DNA from: Streptomyces litmocidini
GTDB lineage: Bacteria; Actinomycetota; Actinomycetes; Streptomycetales; Streptomycetaceae
Reading direction: 5' to 3'
NCBI RefSeq assembly: GCF_014649755.1
Contig: NZ_BMTQ01000012.1
Span: forward strand, 124,001 to 188,000
DNA: 64,000 bases
Made by a program: the position numbers and the translations under genes. How positions within the stretch are numbered: position 1 is the first letter of the stretch; each line of letters starts with the position of its first letter. The notes beneath the pieces are model-generated. The model was given only the letters and a program-made list of their open reading frames with translations, was not told where the DNA came from and did no database searches. Below are positions 21,158 to 30,218 of this stretch, piece by piece.

Positions 21158-21439
21158 ATGGCTGAGCGCCGCGTCAACGTCGGATGGGCCGAGGGCCTGC
21201 ACGCCCGCCCCGCGTCCATCTTCGTCCGTGCCGCCACGGCTTCCGGCGTGCCGGTGACGATCGCCAAGTCCGACGGCACCCCCGTGAACGCCGCCTCCAT
21301 GCTCGCGGTGCTCGGCCTGGGCGCGCAGGGCGGCGAGGAGATCGTTCTCGCCTCGGAGGCCGAGGGCGCCGAGGCCGCGCTGGACCGCCTGGCGAAGCTG
21401 GTCGCCGAGGGCCTGGACGAGCTGCCCGAGACCGTCTGA
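21158..21439 (+). CDS. ptsH: HPr phosphocarrier protein of the PTS
   Basis: 93 residues. The phosphoacceptor His15 is in GLHARPAS; Ser47 is at the regulatory-serine position (NAASMLAVLGLGA). Carries phosphate from enzyme I to the sugar-specific EIIA, in streptomycetes mainly for GlcNAc and fructose. ATG start behind GAAGGG; a TTG 15 bp upstream is less likely. A DasR site precedes it and a very strong terminator follows, so it is monocistronic. Confidence 0.97.
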   Translation: MAERRVNVGWAEGLHARPASIFVRAATASGVPVTIAKSDGTPVNAASMLAVLGLGAQGGEEIVLASEAEGAEAALDRLAKLVAEGLDELPETV

Positions 21440-21464
21440 CCCCGGTCCCCCCCGTACGGCGAAC

Positions 21465-21512
21465 GGCCGTGCTCGCCGGAATTCCGGCGAGCACGGCCCT
21501 TCTCTTTTTCCG
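21465..21512 (+). terminator. Terminator of ptsH
   Basis: A perfect 34-bp palindrome (21465-21498, arms GGCCGTGCTCGCCGGAA) is followed by CTTCTCTTTTTCC. It may also serve the convergent GntR gene ending at 21608. Confidence 0.9.
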
Positions 21513-21607
21513 GGCCGGGTTTTCTCGGACCGCGCTTTCCCGTAGCGCGTTTTCGGGCAGCGCAAAAGACCGATCCGAACGCCTTTCTCTTGTATACGGC
21601 GCGCGTG

Positions 21608-22291
21608 TTAATTCCGGAGACCCGTCGTGTTGACGGCGTGTTGCGAGACCCTCACGCGGTCGCGCCCCGGATTCTTCGGCCGGTGCAGCGCCAGCGAGCG
21701 CTCCGCGTGCAGCGCGGTCAGCGCCCGCGCCCGTTCGGCGTCGCCGCGCGCCACGGCGTCCACGATCGCGCCGTGCTCGGCCCAGGCCTCCACCGGCCGG
21801 TCGGGCTGCTCCACGACGTGCGTCCAGGCGATCTTGTGCCGCAGCTGGGTGAGCAGCGCCGTGAGGGCCGGGCTTCCGGAAGCCTGCGCCAGGGTCTCGT
21901 GGAACCAGCCGCCGAGCGAGCGCAGGTCCTCGCCCTGACCGCGCCCGGCCCGCTCCTGCCCCAGCCTGACCAGGCCGCGCAGCACCTTGAGGTGCGCCTC
22001 GGTGCGCCGCTGCGCCGCCCGGGCGGCGCCCAGCGGTTCGAGCAGCGCCCGCATGTCGAGGAGGTCGGCGGCCTCCTGCTCGGTCGGCTCGGCGACCTGG
22101 GCGCCCGCGTGGCGGCGGGTGACGACGAAGCCCTCGGACTCCAGGGTGCGCAGCGCCTCGCGCACCGGGACCCGGGAGACCCCGTACCGACGGGCGAGCT
22201 GCTCCTCGGTCAGCCGAGCGCCCCGCGCGAACACGCCGGAGACGATGTCGTCCCTGATCGCCGTGCATACCGAGTGCGCGGGAATGCGCAT
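21608..22291 (-). CDS. GntR-family transcriptional regulator, FadR subfamily
   Basis: 227 residues. N-terminal winged helix (LTEEQLARRYGVSRVPVREALRTLESEGFV, about 24-53) and a C-terminal all-helical FCD-type effector domain (about 75-215). Start ATG 22291 behind GGAGG; the frame is open further upstream but without a ribosome site. The ligand and targets are unknown; the neighbours give no clear hint. Confidence 0.9.
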   Translation of the reverse strand: MRIPAHSVCTAIRDDIVSGVFARGARLTEEQLARRYGVSRVPVREALRTLESEGFVVTRRHAGAQVAEPTEQEAADLLDMRALLEPLGAARAAQRRTEAHLKVLRGLVRLGQERAGRGQGEDLRSLGGWFHETLAQASGSPALTALLTQLRHKIAWTHVVEQPDRPVEAWAEHGAIVDAVARGDAERARALTALHAERSLALHRPKNPGRDRVRVSQHAVNTTGLRN

Positions 22292-22421
22292 GTCCGACCT
22301 CCGCCTTGGTGCGCGCGAGACAATTCGAGCGGCGCCTGTTCTGCGCCGATCTTCGACTCTATTGCAGCACGCCGGAATTTCCGATGCCCCGACGGAATCC
22401 ATGGAAGTCTTTTGGCCAGCG

Positions 22422-22455
22422 AAAAGCCCCGGCTCAGTACGGGCCGGGGCTTTTG
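22422..22455. terminator. Hairpin terminator after the M23 peptidase gene
   Basis: AAAAGCCCCGGC and GCCGGGGCTTTT arms enclose a 9-10 nt loop, giving A- and T-runs on both sides, so it can work in both directions. It lies 36 bp beyond the stop of the peptidase gene. Confidence 0.85.
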
Positions 22456-22490
22456 CGACGCGATGCGCGGCGGGGCGGTGCGCCGTGGGG

Positions 22491-23261
22491 TCAGACGTCG
22501 ACGCCGCGGGCGCGGAGGTACGCGATCGGGTCGATGTCCGAGCCGTACTCGGGGCTCGTGCGCGCCTCGAAGTGGAGGTGCGGGCCGGTGGAGTTGCCGG
22601 TCGAGCCCGAGATGCCTATCTGCTGGCCCGGCTCGACGGTCTGGCCGACGTGGACCCCGATGGAGGAGAGGTGCCCGTACTGGGTGTACGTGCCGTCGTG
22701 CATCCGGATGACGATGTTGTTGCCGTACGCGCCGCCCCAGCCGGCCTCGACGACGGTGCCGGAGCCGACGGAGACGACCTGGGTGCCGTAGGCGGCGTGG
22801 AAGTCGATGCCGGAGTGGTGGCCGGAGGACCAGAGCGAGCCGCCGGTGTTGTAGCCGGTGGAGACGTACGAACCGGCGATGGGGAGCTGGAAGGAGGCCA
22901 GGCGGCGGCGCTCGGCCTCACGGGCGGCGCGCTCGCGCTCCAGGCGGATCTCCTTGGCACGGGCCTCGGCCTTGCGCTTCGCCTCGGCCTCGGCCTTCGC
23001 CTTGGCGATGGCCTCGACGGCCTCCTGCTCCTGGGCGGCGGCCTGGGCGTTGATCCGGTCGACGAGGGAGTCCTCGGTGATCACCTGGGTGAGGCCGGTG
23101 TCCTCGACGGAGCGGCTGTCCGTGTCGGCGGCGAGCGCCGGGGAAGCGAGGGTTCCGATGACGCCGGTGGTGGCGAGCGTCGCGACGCCGGCGATGCCCG
23201 CGCCGCGGCGCGCCATCCGGCTCGGAGCACGGTGCTTCCCGGTGGCACGGGTGAACGCCAT
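22491..23261 (-). CDS. Secreted M23 (LytM-type) cell-wall peptidase
   Basis: 256 residues. N-terminal signal sequence (about 1-45, ending ALA-AD), then a charged coiled coil rich in Ala, Glu, Lys and Arg (about 75-120), then a LytM domain with the zinc ligands in HHSGIDF and the HLHFE pair. Probably cleaves peptidoglycan cross-bridges during growth or germination. Controlled by the c-di-AMP riboswitch directly upstream, as known for several streptomycete cell-wall hydrolases. Confidence 0.93.
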   Translation of the reverse strand: MAFTRATGKHRAPSRMARRGAGIAGVATLATTGVIGTLASPALAADTDSRSVEDTGLTQVITEDSLVDRINAQAAAQEQEAVEAIAKAKAEAEAKRKAEARAKEIRLERERAAREAERRRLASFQLPIAGSYVSTGYNTGGSLWSSGHHSGIDFHAAYGTQVVSVGSGTVVEAGWGGAYGNNIVIRMHDGTYTQYGHLSSIGVHVGQTVEPGQQIGISGSTGNSTGPHLHFEARTSPEYGSDIDPIAYLRARGVDV

Positions 23262-23286
23262 GTAAGGGCTGGTCCTTTCCTTCCTT

Positions 23287-23430
23287 CTCGCCTACCGGGT
23301 TAGCTGACGGGTTCGGAGCAGGAAGGTCTCCTACGAGCCCCTCCGTACGCGACGAAGGCGCCCGATTCACCCCAGGGACTGTGGGTCCCCGGCTCCCCAG
23401 GCTCGCGCCTGACGGGGACTCGGCGATGAC
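23287..23430 (-). promoter_or_regulatory. c-di-AMP riboswitch (ydaO-yuaA class)
   Basis: Reading the minus strand, the leader holds the class hallmarks in order: a 5' CGCCGAGTCCC segment, GGGGAGCCGGGGACCC, GGGGTGAATCGG, GACCTTCCTG, and the highly conserved 3' block CGAACCCGTCAGCTAACC followed by GGTAGGCGAGAAGGAAGG. It ends about 25 nt before the start codon of the M23 peptidase gene. In streptomycetes such riboswitches lower expression of wall hydrolases when c-di-AMP is high. Confidence 0.93.
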
Positions 23431-23577
23431 TGTCCGATGCCGCGGCTGCGGCACGTGCAACTGGCGAACAGCCGCCCCGACGCTATGCGGATCGTCTTTC
23501 AATCACCAACCGGACACGACTTTTGTAAGACATGCCACAGGGCAAACGATCACCCTTGATCTCAATACGGACATAGG

Positions 23578-23613
23578 GGAGGACCCCGACGAACTGTGCC
23601 GTCGGGGTCCTCC
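23578..23613. terminator. Hairpin terminator between the riboswitch leader and the M16 peptidase pair
   Basis: Perfect 13-bp stem (GGAGGACCCCGAC with GTCGGGGTCCTCC) and a 10-nt loop. It lies 22 bp past the stop of the minus-strand M16 gene, which it probably terminates. Confidence 0.85.
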
Positions 23614-23635
23614 CGTTGTCGCCTCGCAGCCGGAA

Positions 23636-25033
23636 TCAGCCCGTCACGACGGTCACTTCACCGATGCCGAGCGCGCGCACCGGCTCCGCGATCTGCGCCG
23701 CGTCCCCGACGAGCACGGTGACGAGCCGGTCCACCGGGAAGGCGCTGACCACGGCGGCCGTCGCCTCGACGGTGCCGGTCTCGGCCAGCCGCGCGTACAA
23801 CTGGGCCTGGAAGTCGTCCGGGAGGTGCTGCTCGACCTGGTCGGCGAGCGTCCCGGCGACCGAGGCGGCCGTCTCGTACTTGAGGGGCGCCACCCCGACG
23901 AGGTTCTGCACGGCCGTCTCGCGCTCCGCGTCGGTGAGCCCCTCGGCGGCGAGGGTGCGCAGCACCTTCCACAGGTCCTCGAGGGCCGGGCCCGTGTTGG
24001 GGGTGTCGACGGACCCGCTGATGGCGAGCATCGCGGCACCGTTCCCCTCGGCGTCCGAACGGAGCACCTGGCCGAAGGCCCGCACACCGTACGTGTAGCC
24101 CTTCTCCTCGCGCAGGACGCGGTCCAGACGGGAGGTCAGGGTGCCGCCCAGGCAGTACGTGCCGAGGACCTGGGCCGCCCAGACGCGGTCGTGCCGGTCG
24201 GGGCCGATCCGGCCGATCAGCAGCTGCGTCTGGACGGCGCCGGGGCGGTCCACGATGACGACCCGGCCGGTGTCGTCGGCGGTGATCGGCGGCATCGGGA
24301 GCGGCTCGGCCGGCTCGCCGGTCCAGGCGCCCAGCGTCTCGGCGAGGACCTTGTCGAGGTCGACCCCGGTCAGGTCGCCGACGACCACCGCGGTGGCCGT
24401 GGCCGGCCGGACGTACGCGTCGAAGAAGGCGCGGACGGCGGCGGCGTCGATCGCGGCCACGGTCTCCTCGGTGCCCTGGCGCGGCCGGGACATCCGGGAC
24501 TCCGCCGGGAACAGCTCCTTGGAGAGCTGCTTGGCCGCGCGGCGCCCCGGGTTGGCCGTCTCGTGCGGGATCTCGTCGAGCCGGTTGCGCACCAGGCGCT
24601 CGATCTCGGTCTCCAGGAACGCCGGGGCGATCAGGGCCTCGGCGAGCAGGCCGAGCGCCTTGGGCAGCCGGGAGACCGGGACCTCCAGGGAGACCCGTAC
24701 GCCCGGGTGGTCGGCGTGCGCGTCGAGCGTGGCGCCGCAGCGCTCCAGCTCGGCCGCGAACTCCTCGGCGCTGTGCTGGTCGGTGCCCTCGGAGAGCGCG
24801 CGGGCCATGATGGTGGCGACGCCGTCGAGACCGGCGGGCTCGGCGTCCAGCGGGGCCGGCAGGAAGAGCTCCACGGCCACGACCTGCTGGCCGGGGCGGT
24901 GGCTGGTGAGCACGGTCAGACCGTTGTCCAGCTTCCCGCGGTCCGGGGCCGGGAAGGCCCACGGCCTGGCGGCGCCCGGCTGGGGCTGCGGGTGGAAGTC
25001 CATGCTCGTCAAGGACACGGCGGCGTCGGTCAC
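23636..25033 (-). CDS. M16-family peptidase-like protein lacking the zinc motif
   Basis: 465 residues with the two-lobed M16 fold (LDNGLTVLTSHRPG start; C-terminal LDRVLREEKGYTYGVRAF, the R/Y pair typical of the non-catalytic half). The HxxEH zinc motif expected near residue 75-80 is absent: the segment reads AGLDGVATIMARALSEGT. It is thus the likely non-catalytic partner of the upstream M16 protein, like the alpha/beta pairing of mitochondrial processing peptidase. Its GTG start overlaps the upstream stop by GTGA, which fits a 1:1 complex. Confidence 0.9.
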   Translation of the reverse strand: MTDAAVSLTSMDFHPQPQPGAARPWAFPAPDRGKLDNGLTVLTSHRPGQQVVAVELFLPAPLDAEPAGLDGVATIMARALSEGTDQHSAEEFAAELERCGATLDAHADHPGVRVSLEVPVSRLPKALGLLAEALIAPAFLETEIERLVRNRLDEIPHETANPGRRAAKQLSKELFPAESRMSRPRQGTEETVAAIDAAAVRAFFDAYVRPATATAVVVGDLTGVDLDKVLAETLGAWTGEPAEPLPMPPITADDTGRVVIVDRPGAVQTQLLIGRIGPDRHDRVWAAQVLGTYCLGGTLTSRLDRVLREEKGYTYGVRAFGQVLRSDAEGNGAAMLAISGSVDTPNTGPALEDLWKVLRTLAAEGLTDAERETAVQNLVGVAPLKYETAASVAGTLADQVEQHLPDDFQAQLYARLAETGTVEATAAVVSAFPVDRLVTVLVGDAAQIAEPVRALGIGEVTVVTG

Positions 25034-26385
25034 TGGTCCGCTCCCTCTTCGTCATCGCCGTCGGCGTGGTCGCTCTGCTCGGTCGCCAGGGGCTCGTAGA
25101 CGAGCACCGCGCGGTTGTCGGGGCGCAGCTTGGCCGCGGCGACCGCCTTGACCTCGTCGGCGGTGATGTCCAGGACGCGGTCGACGGCGGTCAGGGCGAG
25201 CTGCGGGTCGCCGAACAGCACGGCGAACCGGCACAGTTCGTCGGCGCGTCCCGCGACGGTCCCGAGCCGGTCCAGCCACTCGCGCTCCAGCTGGGCCTGC
25301 GCGCGCTCCATCTCCTCGGGCGTGGGGCCCTCCTCGGCGAACCGGGCCAGCTCCTCGTCGACGGCGGCCTCGATCTGCGGGACCTCGACGCCCCCGGAGG
25401 TCTTGACGTCCAGCCAGCCCAGCGAGGGCGCCCCGGCGAGCCGCAGCAGGCCGAAGCCGGCGGCGACGGCCGTGCGGTCACGGCGGACCAGGCGGTTGTG
25501 CAGCCGGGAGGACTCCCCGCCGCCCAGGACCGTCAGGGCCAGGTCGGCGGCGTCGCACTCGCGCGTGCCGTCGTGCGGCAGCCGGTAGGCGGCCATCAGC
25601 GCGCGCGCCGGGACCTCCTCCTCGACGACCTCGCGCAGCTGCTCGCCGATGACCTCGGGCAGGTCGCCGGAGCGCGGCTCGGGCTTGCCGTCGTGGGCGG
25701 GGATGGAGCCGAAGTACTTCTCGACCCACGCGAGCGTCTGCGCCGGGTCGATGTCGCCGACGACGGACAGCACCGCGTTGTTCGGGGCGTAGTACGTGCG
25801 GAAGAAGTTCCGCGCGTCCTCCAGGGTGGCCGCGTCCAGGTCGGCCATGGAGCCGATCGGCGTGTGGTGGTAGGGGTGGCCCTCCGGGTAGGCGAGGGCG
25901 GTCAGCTTCTCGAAGGCCGTGCCGTACGGCACGTTGTCGTAGCGCTGGCGGCGCTCGTTCTTGACGACGTCCCGCTGGTTCTCCATGGACTCGTCGTCCA
26001 GGGCGGCGAGCAGCGATCCCATGCGGTCGGCCTCCAGCCAGAGCGCGAGCTCCAGCTGGTGCGTGGGCATGGTCTCGAAGTAGTTGGTGCGCTCGAAGCT
26101 GGTCGTGCCGTTGAGCGAGCCGCCGGCGCCCTGGACCAGCTCGAAGTGGCCGTTCCCGTGCACCTGCTTCGAACCCTGGAACATCAGGTGCTCGAAGAGG
26201 TGGGCGAGGCCCGTGCGACCCTTGACCTCGTGGCGCGAGCCGACGTCGTACCAGAGGCAGACCGCGGCGACCGGGGTCAGGTGGTCCTCGGAGAGCACCA
26301 CGCGCAGGCCGTTCGCCAACCGGTGTTCGGTCGCTGTCAGGCCGCCGGAGCCGGCCTCGGCCGTGGCCGTGTGACCCATGGGCAT
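25030..26385 (-). CDS. M16-family zinc metallopeptidase, catalytic subunit
   Basis: 451 residues. Inverted zinc motif HLFEH (about residue 67-71) with the downstream Glu in the NERRQRYDN segment; C-terminal half with the R/Y substrate-binding region degenerate. Processes peptides in a clam-shell chamber; the substrate is unknown. Start ATG 26385 with GAAGGGACG upstream. The short 3' tail is acidic (EQSDHADGDDEEGADQ). Operon with the inactive partner that follows. Confidence 0.92.
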   Translation of the reverse strand: MPMGHTATAEAGSGGLTATEHRLANGLRVVLSEDHLTPVAAVCLWYDVGSRHEVKGRTGLAHLFEHLMFQGSKQVHGNGHFELVQGAGGSLNGTTSFERTNYFETMPTHQLELALWLEADRMGSLLAALDDESMENQRDVVKNERRQRYDNVPYGTAFEKLTALAYPEGHPYHHTPIGSMADLDAATLEDARNFFRTYYAPNNAVLSVVGDIDPAQTLAWVEKYFGSIPAHDGKPEPRSGDLPEVIGEQLREVVEEEVPARALMAAYRLPHDGTRECDAADLALTVLGGGESSRLHNRLVRRDRTAVAAGFGLLRLAGAPSLGWLDVKTSGGVEVPQIEAAVDEELARFAEEGPTPEEMERAQAQLEREWLDRLGTVAGRADELCRFAVLFGDPQLALTAVDRVLDITADEVKAVAAAKLRPDNRAVLVYEPLATEQSDHADGDDEEGADQ

Positions 26386-26566
26386 GTACGTCCCTTCGAT
26401 CGCGATGTGAAAAGGTCCTGCCACTGTATGCAAGCGCGCCGACACCTGGCGAAGTTCCCGGCCCTTCGTGATGTCCCTCTTCCGGGTCGCGGTCGGCGTT
26501 GTCGGTGGCACGGTCCACAATGGTCCGCGTCAGATCAACCTTGTTGGTGAAGGAGCCGCAGCCGCG

Positions 26567-29023
26567 ATGGCCCGCCGCAGCACGAAGACACCGCCGCCGG
26601 ACGACGCGTTCGAGGAGCGAATCCTCGACATCGACGTCGTCGACGAGATGCAGGGCTCCTTCCTCGAGTACGCGTACTCGGTGATCTACTCGCGCGCGCT
26701 CCCCGACGCCCGCGACGGCATGAAGCCCGTCCAGCGACGCATCGTCTACCAGATGGGCGAGATGGGGCTCCGCCCCGACCGCGGCTTCGTCAAGTGCGCC
26801 CGTGTCGTCGGCGAGGTGATGGGCAAGCTCCACCCGCACGGCGACGCGTCGATCTACGACGCGATGGTCCGCATGGCACAGCCCTTCTCCATGCGCCTCC
26901 CCCTCGTCGACGGCCACGGGAACTTCGGCTCCCTGGGCAACGACGACCCGCCGGCCGCCATGCGGTACACCGAGTCGCGGATGGCCCCGGCCGCGCTCCT
27001 CATGACCGAGTCCATCGACGAGGACACGGTCGACTTCGCGCCGAACTACGACGGCCAGGAGCGGGAACCGGTGGCGCTCCCCGCCGCCTACCCGAACCTG
27101 CTGGTCAACGGCGCGTCCGGGATCGCGGTCGGCATGGCGACGAACATGCCCCCGCACAACCTCGGCGAGGTGATCGCGGCCGCCCGCCACCTGATCCGCC
27201 ACCCGAACGCCGACCTCGAGACGCTGATGCGCTTCGTGCCCGGCCCCGACCTGCCGACCGGCGGCCGGATCGTCGGCCTCTCCGGCATCAAGGACGCGTA
27301 CGAGTCGGGCCGCGGCTCCTTCAAGATCCGCGCCACCGCGACCGTGGAGACCGTGACGGCGCGCCGCAAGGGCATCGTCGTCACCGAGCTGCCCTTCACG
27401 GTGGGCCCCGAGAAGGTCGTCTCCAAGATCAAGGACCTGGTCGGTTCCAAGAAGCTCCAGGGCATCGCGGACGTCAAGGACCTCACCGACCGCAGCCACG
27501 GCCTGCGCCTGGTCATCGAGATCAAGAACGGCTTCGTGCCCGAGGCGGTCCTGGAGCAGCTCTACAAGCTGACGCCGATGGAGGAGTCCTTCGGCATCAA
27601 CAACGTGGCGCTGGTCGACGGGCAGCCGTTGACCCTCGGCCTCAAGGAACTCCTGGGGGTCTACCTCGACCACCGCTTCGAGGTGGTCCGGCGCCGCTCC
27701 GAGTTCCGCCGCGGCAAGAAGCGCGACCGGCTCCACCTGGTCGAGGGCCTCCTCGTCGCGCTGCTCGACATCGACGAGGTCATCCGGCTCATCCGGGAGA
27801 GCGAGAACTCCGCCCAGGCCAAGGAGCGCCTGATGGAGCGCTTCTCGCTGAGCGAGATCCAGACGCAGTACATCCTGGACACCCCGCTGCGCCGCCTCAC
27901 CAAGTTCGACCGCATCGAGCTGGAGACCGAGCGCGACCGCCTCAACGGCGAGATCGACGAGCTGACCGGGATCCTCGACTCCGACGCGGAGCTGCGCAAG
28001 CTGGTCTCGGCGGAGCTGGCGGCCGTCGCCAAGAAGTTCGCCACGGACCGGCGGACGGTCCTCCTGGAGTCGGCGGGCGCGCCCGTCACGGCCGTCTCCC
28101 TGGAGGTCGCGGACGACCCGTGCCGGGTGCTGCTCTCCTCGACGGGCCTGCTGGCCCGGACGGTGACCGAACACCTCCCGCCCGCGGAGGACGGCAAGCG
28201 GTCCAAGCACGACGTGATCGTCTCGGCCGTCGCCGCCACCCAGCGCGGTGACGTCGGCGCGGTGACCTCGGCCGGCCGGCTGCTGCGCCTCCCGGTGATC
28301 GACCTGCCGCAGCTCCCGGACACCGCGAGCACCCCGAACCTGGCGGGCGGCGCGCCGCTGTCGGAGTTCCTCGCCCTGGAGGCGGACGAGACGGTGGTCT
28401 GCCTGACCACGCTCGAGGAGTCCTCGCCGGGCCTCGCCCTCGGCACGCTGCAGGGCGTGGTGAAGCGCGTGGTGCCGGACTACCCGGCGAACAAGGACGA
28501 GCTGGAGGTCATCACCCTCAAGGAGGGTGACCGGATCGTGGGCGCGACGGAACTGCGGACGGGCGAGGAGGACCTGGTCTTCATCACCTCCGACGCCCAG
28601 CTGCTGCGCTACCAGGCCTCACAGGTGCGGCCCCAGGGCCGCCCGGCGGGCGGCATGGCGGGCATCAAGCTGGCCGCGGGCGCCGAGGTGATCTCGTTCA
28701 CGGCCGTCGACCCGGCGGCCGACGCCGTGGTCTTCACCGTCGCGGGCTCCACGGGCACCCTGGACTCCTCGACGGGGACGTCGGCGAAGCTGACCCCCTT
28801 CGACCAGTACCCGCGCAAGGGCCGCGCGACCGGCGGTGTCCGCTGCCAGCGCTTCCTGAAGGGCGAGGACGTCCTGACCTTCGCCTGGGCGGGCGCCACC
28901 CCGGCCCGCGCCGCCCAGAAGACCGGCGCCCCGGTGGACCTGCCCGAGGTGGACCCCCGCCGCGACGGCTCGGGCACTCCCCTCCCGAAGCCGGTCGACG
29001 TGGTGGCGGGCCCCGCGAGCTAG
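26567..29023 (+). CDS. parC: DNA topoisomerase IV subunit A
   Basis: 818 residues. Catalytic Tyr in AMRYTESRM (about 140), quinolone-determining segment HPHGDASIYDAMVRMAQ (about 88-104), then a long coiled-coil arm and a degenerate C-terminal beta-propeller, shorter and less regular than that of gyrase A. With the subunit B at 37022-39139 it decatenates daughter chromosomes. Start ATG behind AAGGAG. I prefer ParC to GyrA because streptomycete gyrA lies next to gyrB near dnaA, and because this partner gene is close to hrdB. Confidence 0.93.
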   Translation: MARRSTKTPPPDDAFEERILDIDVVDEMQGSFLEYAYSVIYSRALPDARDGMKPVQRRIVYQMGEMGLRPDRGFVKCARVVGEVMGKLHPHGDASIYDAMVRMAQPFSMRLPLVDGHGNFGSLGNDDPPAAMRYTESRMAPAALLMTESIDEDTVDFAPNYDGQEREPVALPAAYPNLLVNGASGIAVGMATNMPPHNLGEVIAAARHLIRHPNADLETLMRFVPGPDLPTGGRIVGLSGIKDAYESGRGSFKIRATATVETVTARRKGIVVTELPFTVGPEKVVSKIKDLVGSKKLQGIADVKDLTDRSHGLRLVIEIKNGFVPEAVLEQLYKLTPMEESFGINNVALVDGQPLTLGLKELLGVYLDHRFEVVRRRSEFRRGKKRDRLHLVEGLLVALLDIDEVIRLIRESENSAQAKERLMERFSLSEIQTQYILDTPLRRLTKFDRIELETERDRLNGEIDELTGILDSDAELRKLVSAELAAVAKKFATDRRTVLLESAGAPVTAVSLEVADDPCRVLLSSTGLLARTVTEHLPPAEDGKRSKHDVIVSAVAATQRGDVGAVTSAGRLLRLPVIDLPQLPDTASTPNLAGGAPLSEFLALEADETVVCLTTLEESSPGLALGTLQGVVKRVVPDYPANKDELEVITLKEGDRIVGATELRTGEEDLVFITSDAQLLRYQASQVRPQGRPAGGMAGIKLAAGAEVISFTAVDPAADAVVFTVAGSTGTLDSSTGTSAKLTPFDQYPRKGRATGGVRCQRFLKGEDVLTFAWAGATPARAAQKTGAPVDLPEVDPRRDGSGTPLPKPVDVVAGPAS

Positions 29024-29042
29024 CACCCGCCCGTGCCTCGGG

Positions 29043-29070
29043 GCCGGACGCGTCCTAGGACGCGTCCGGC
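29043..29070. terminator. 28-bp perfect palindrome overlapping the CobW stop codon
   Basis: Arms GCCGGACGCGTCCT and its exact inverse meet with no spacer around CTAG, 20 bp past the parC stop. It covers the last five codons and the TAG stop of the convergent CobW gene, so a single element probably terminates both. Confidence 0.75.
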
Positions 29071-30107
29071 TCCTCCTCCGTCCGCTGCACGTACCGCAGG
29101 ACGCCCCACATGCCGTGCTCGTCGGGGGCGTCCTGCGGCCCGTTCAGCTCGCAGGAGGCGAGCTCCTTGCGCAGGGCGGGCGCGTCGATGCCGGAGCCGA
29201 TCAGGAGGAGCTGGGTGAGGCGCTCCTCGCCCGCGGGCCAGGGCTCGGGGTAGAAGCGCAGGAAGCGGCCGACCGCGTGCACGCCGTAGCGGTTGGCCGG
29301 ATCGGCGGGGCCGAGGTCGACGAAGCCCTTGATCCGGTAGAGGCCCTCGGGGCGCGAGTCGAGGAAGGCCATGAGGCGGCGCGGGTGCAGCGGCGTCGTG
29401 GCCGTCACCGAGAGGCTCTCGTAGGCCGCGTGCGGATGGGCGTGACCGTCGTCCTCGGAGCCGTACAGGAGGTCCTCGATCGACATCTGGCCCTCGATCT
29501 CGCCCTCCGGTACGACCCGGTCGAAGAGCAGCTCCGGGTCGACGCGTCCGTGGGAGGCCTCGACCACGGCGGCGCGTCCGGCGAGTCCGGCCACCGTCTC
29601 CCGGACGCTCCGCAGTCCGTCCGCGGCCACCCGGTCCGCCTTGTTGACGACGACGAGGTCGGCGAGGCCGAGGTGCCGGCCGGTCCCGGGATGCCGTTGC
29701 CGGGTGGCCTCGAACTCGGACGCGTCGACGACCTGGACGAGCCCTCCGTACACGACCCGTTCGTTCTCGCTGGCCAGCACCATGCGGACCAGCTCCTCCG
29801 GCTCCGCGAGCCCGCTCGCCTCGATCACGATCACGTCGAGCCGGGACTCGGGCCGGGTCAGGACCTCCAGGTACTCGTCGAGCTCTCCGGCGTCGACGGC
29901 GCAGCACAGGCACCCGTTGCCGAGGGAGACGGTGGAACCGACCTGGCCGGCGACGGTCATCGCGTCGATGCCGATGTCGCCGAAGTCGTTGACCATGACT
30001 CCGATCCGGGTGCCCCGGGCGCTGCGCAGCAGATGGTTGAGGAGCGTGGTCTTCCCGGCTCCGAGAAACCCGGCCAGGACGACGACGGGGATCTGCTGCG
30101 TGCTCAA
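29055..30107 (-). CDS. CobW/COG0523-family GTPase, putative metal chaperone
   Basis: 350 residues. P-loop GFLGAGKTTLLNHLL (12-26), the family metal site GCLCC (about 64-68), NKAD for guanine (about 150) and a C-terminal CobW_C domain. A short His-rich segment (HAHPHA, about 225) may add metal binding. Members insert or deliver zinc or cobalt. No zinc-uptake-regulator operator is evident upstream. The start is TTG at 30107, supported by GGAGG eight bases upstream; no ATG or GTG fits. The stop lies within a palindrome. Confidence 0.9.
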   Translation of the reverse strand: MSTQQIPVVVLAGFLGAGKTTLLNHLLRSARGTRIGVMVNDFGDIGIDAMTVAGQVGSTVSLGNGCLCCAVDAGELDEYLEVLTRPESRLDVIVIEASGLAEPEELVRMVLASENERVVYGGLVQVVDASEFEATRQRHPGTGRHLGLADLVVVNKADRVAADGLRSVRETVAGLAGRAAVVEASHGRVDPELLFDRVVPEGEIEGQMSIEDLLYGSEDDGHAHPHAAYESLSVTATTPLHPRRLMAFLDSRPEGLYRIKGFVDLGPADPANRYGVHAVGRFLRFYPEPWPAGEERLTQLLLIGSGIDAPALRKELASCELNGPQDAPDEHGMWGVLRYVQRTEEEPDAS

Positions 30108-30218
30108 GGGACGTGCCTCCGGTTCCTTCGCGTCCCACGGGCGTGGGAAACCCCCAGAATAGGCGTCCGTTCCGTCACCATTTCCGGTCCCGGGCCGCGT
30201 CCCCTTACCGTTTCCGGC

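Noticed and set aside
17707..21300. 1197-codon minus-strand frame covering the acyl-CoA synthetase fusion
   Set aside because: A shadow in another frame, Arg/Pro-rich without motifs. The frame of 17937-20972 carries the GNAT and synthetase domains.
22918..23502. 194-codon minus-strand frame spanning the M23 gene start and riboswitch
   Set aside because: A different frame from the peptidase; most of it is riboswitch RNA sequence.
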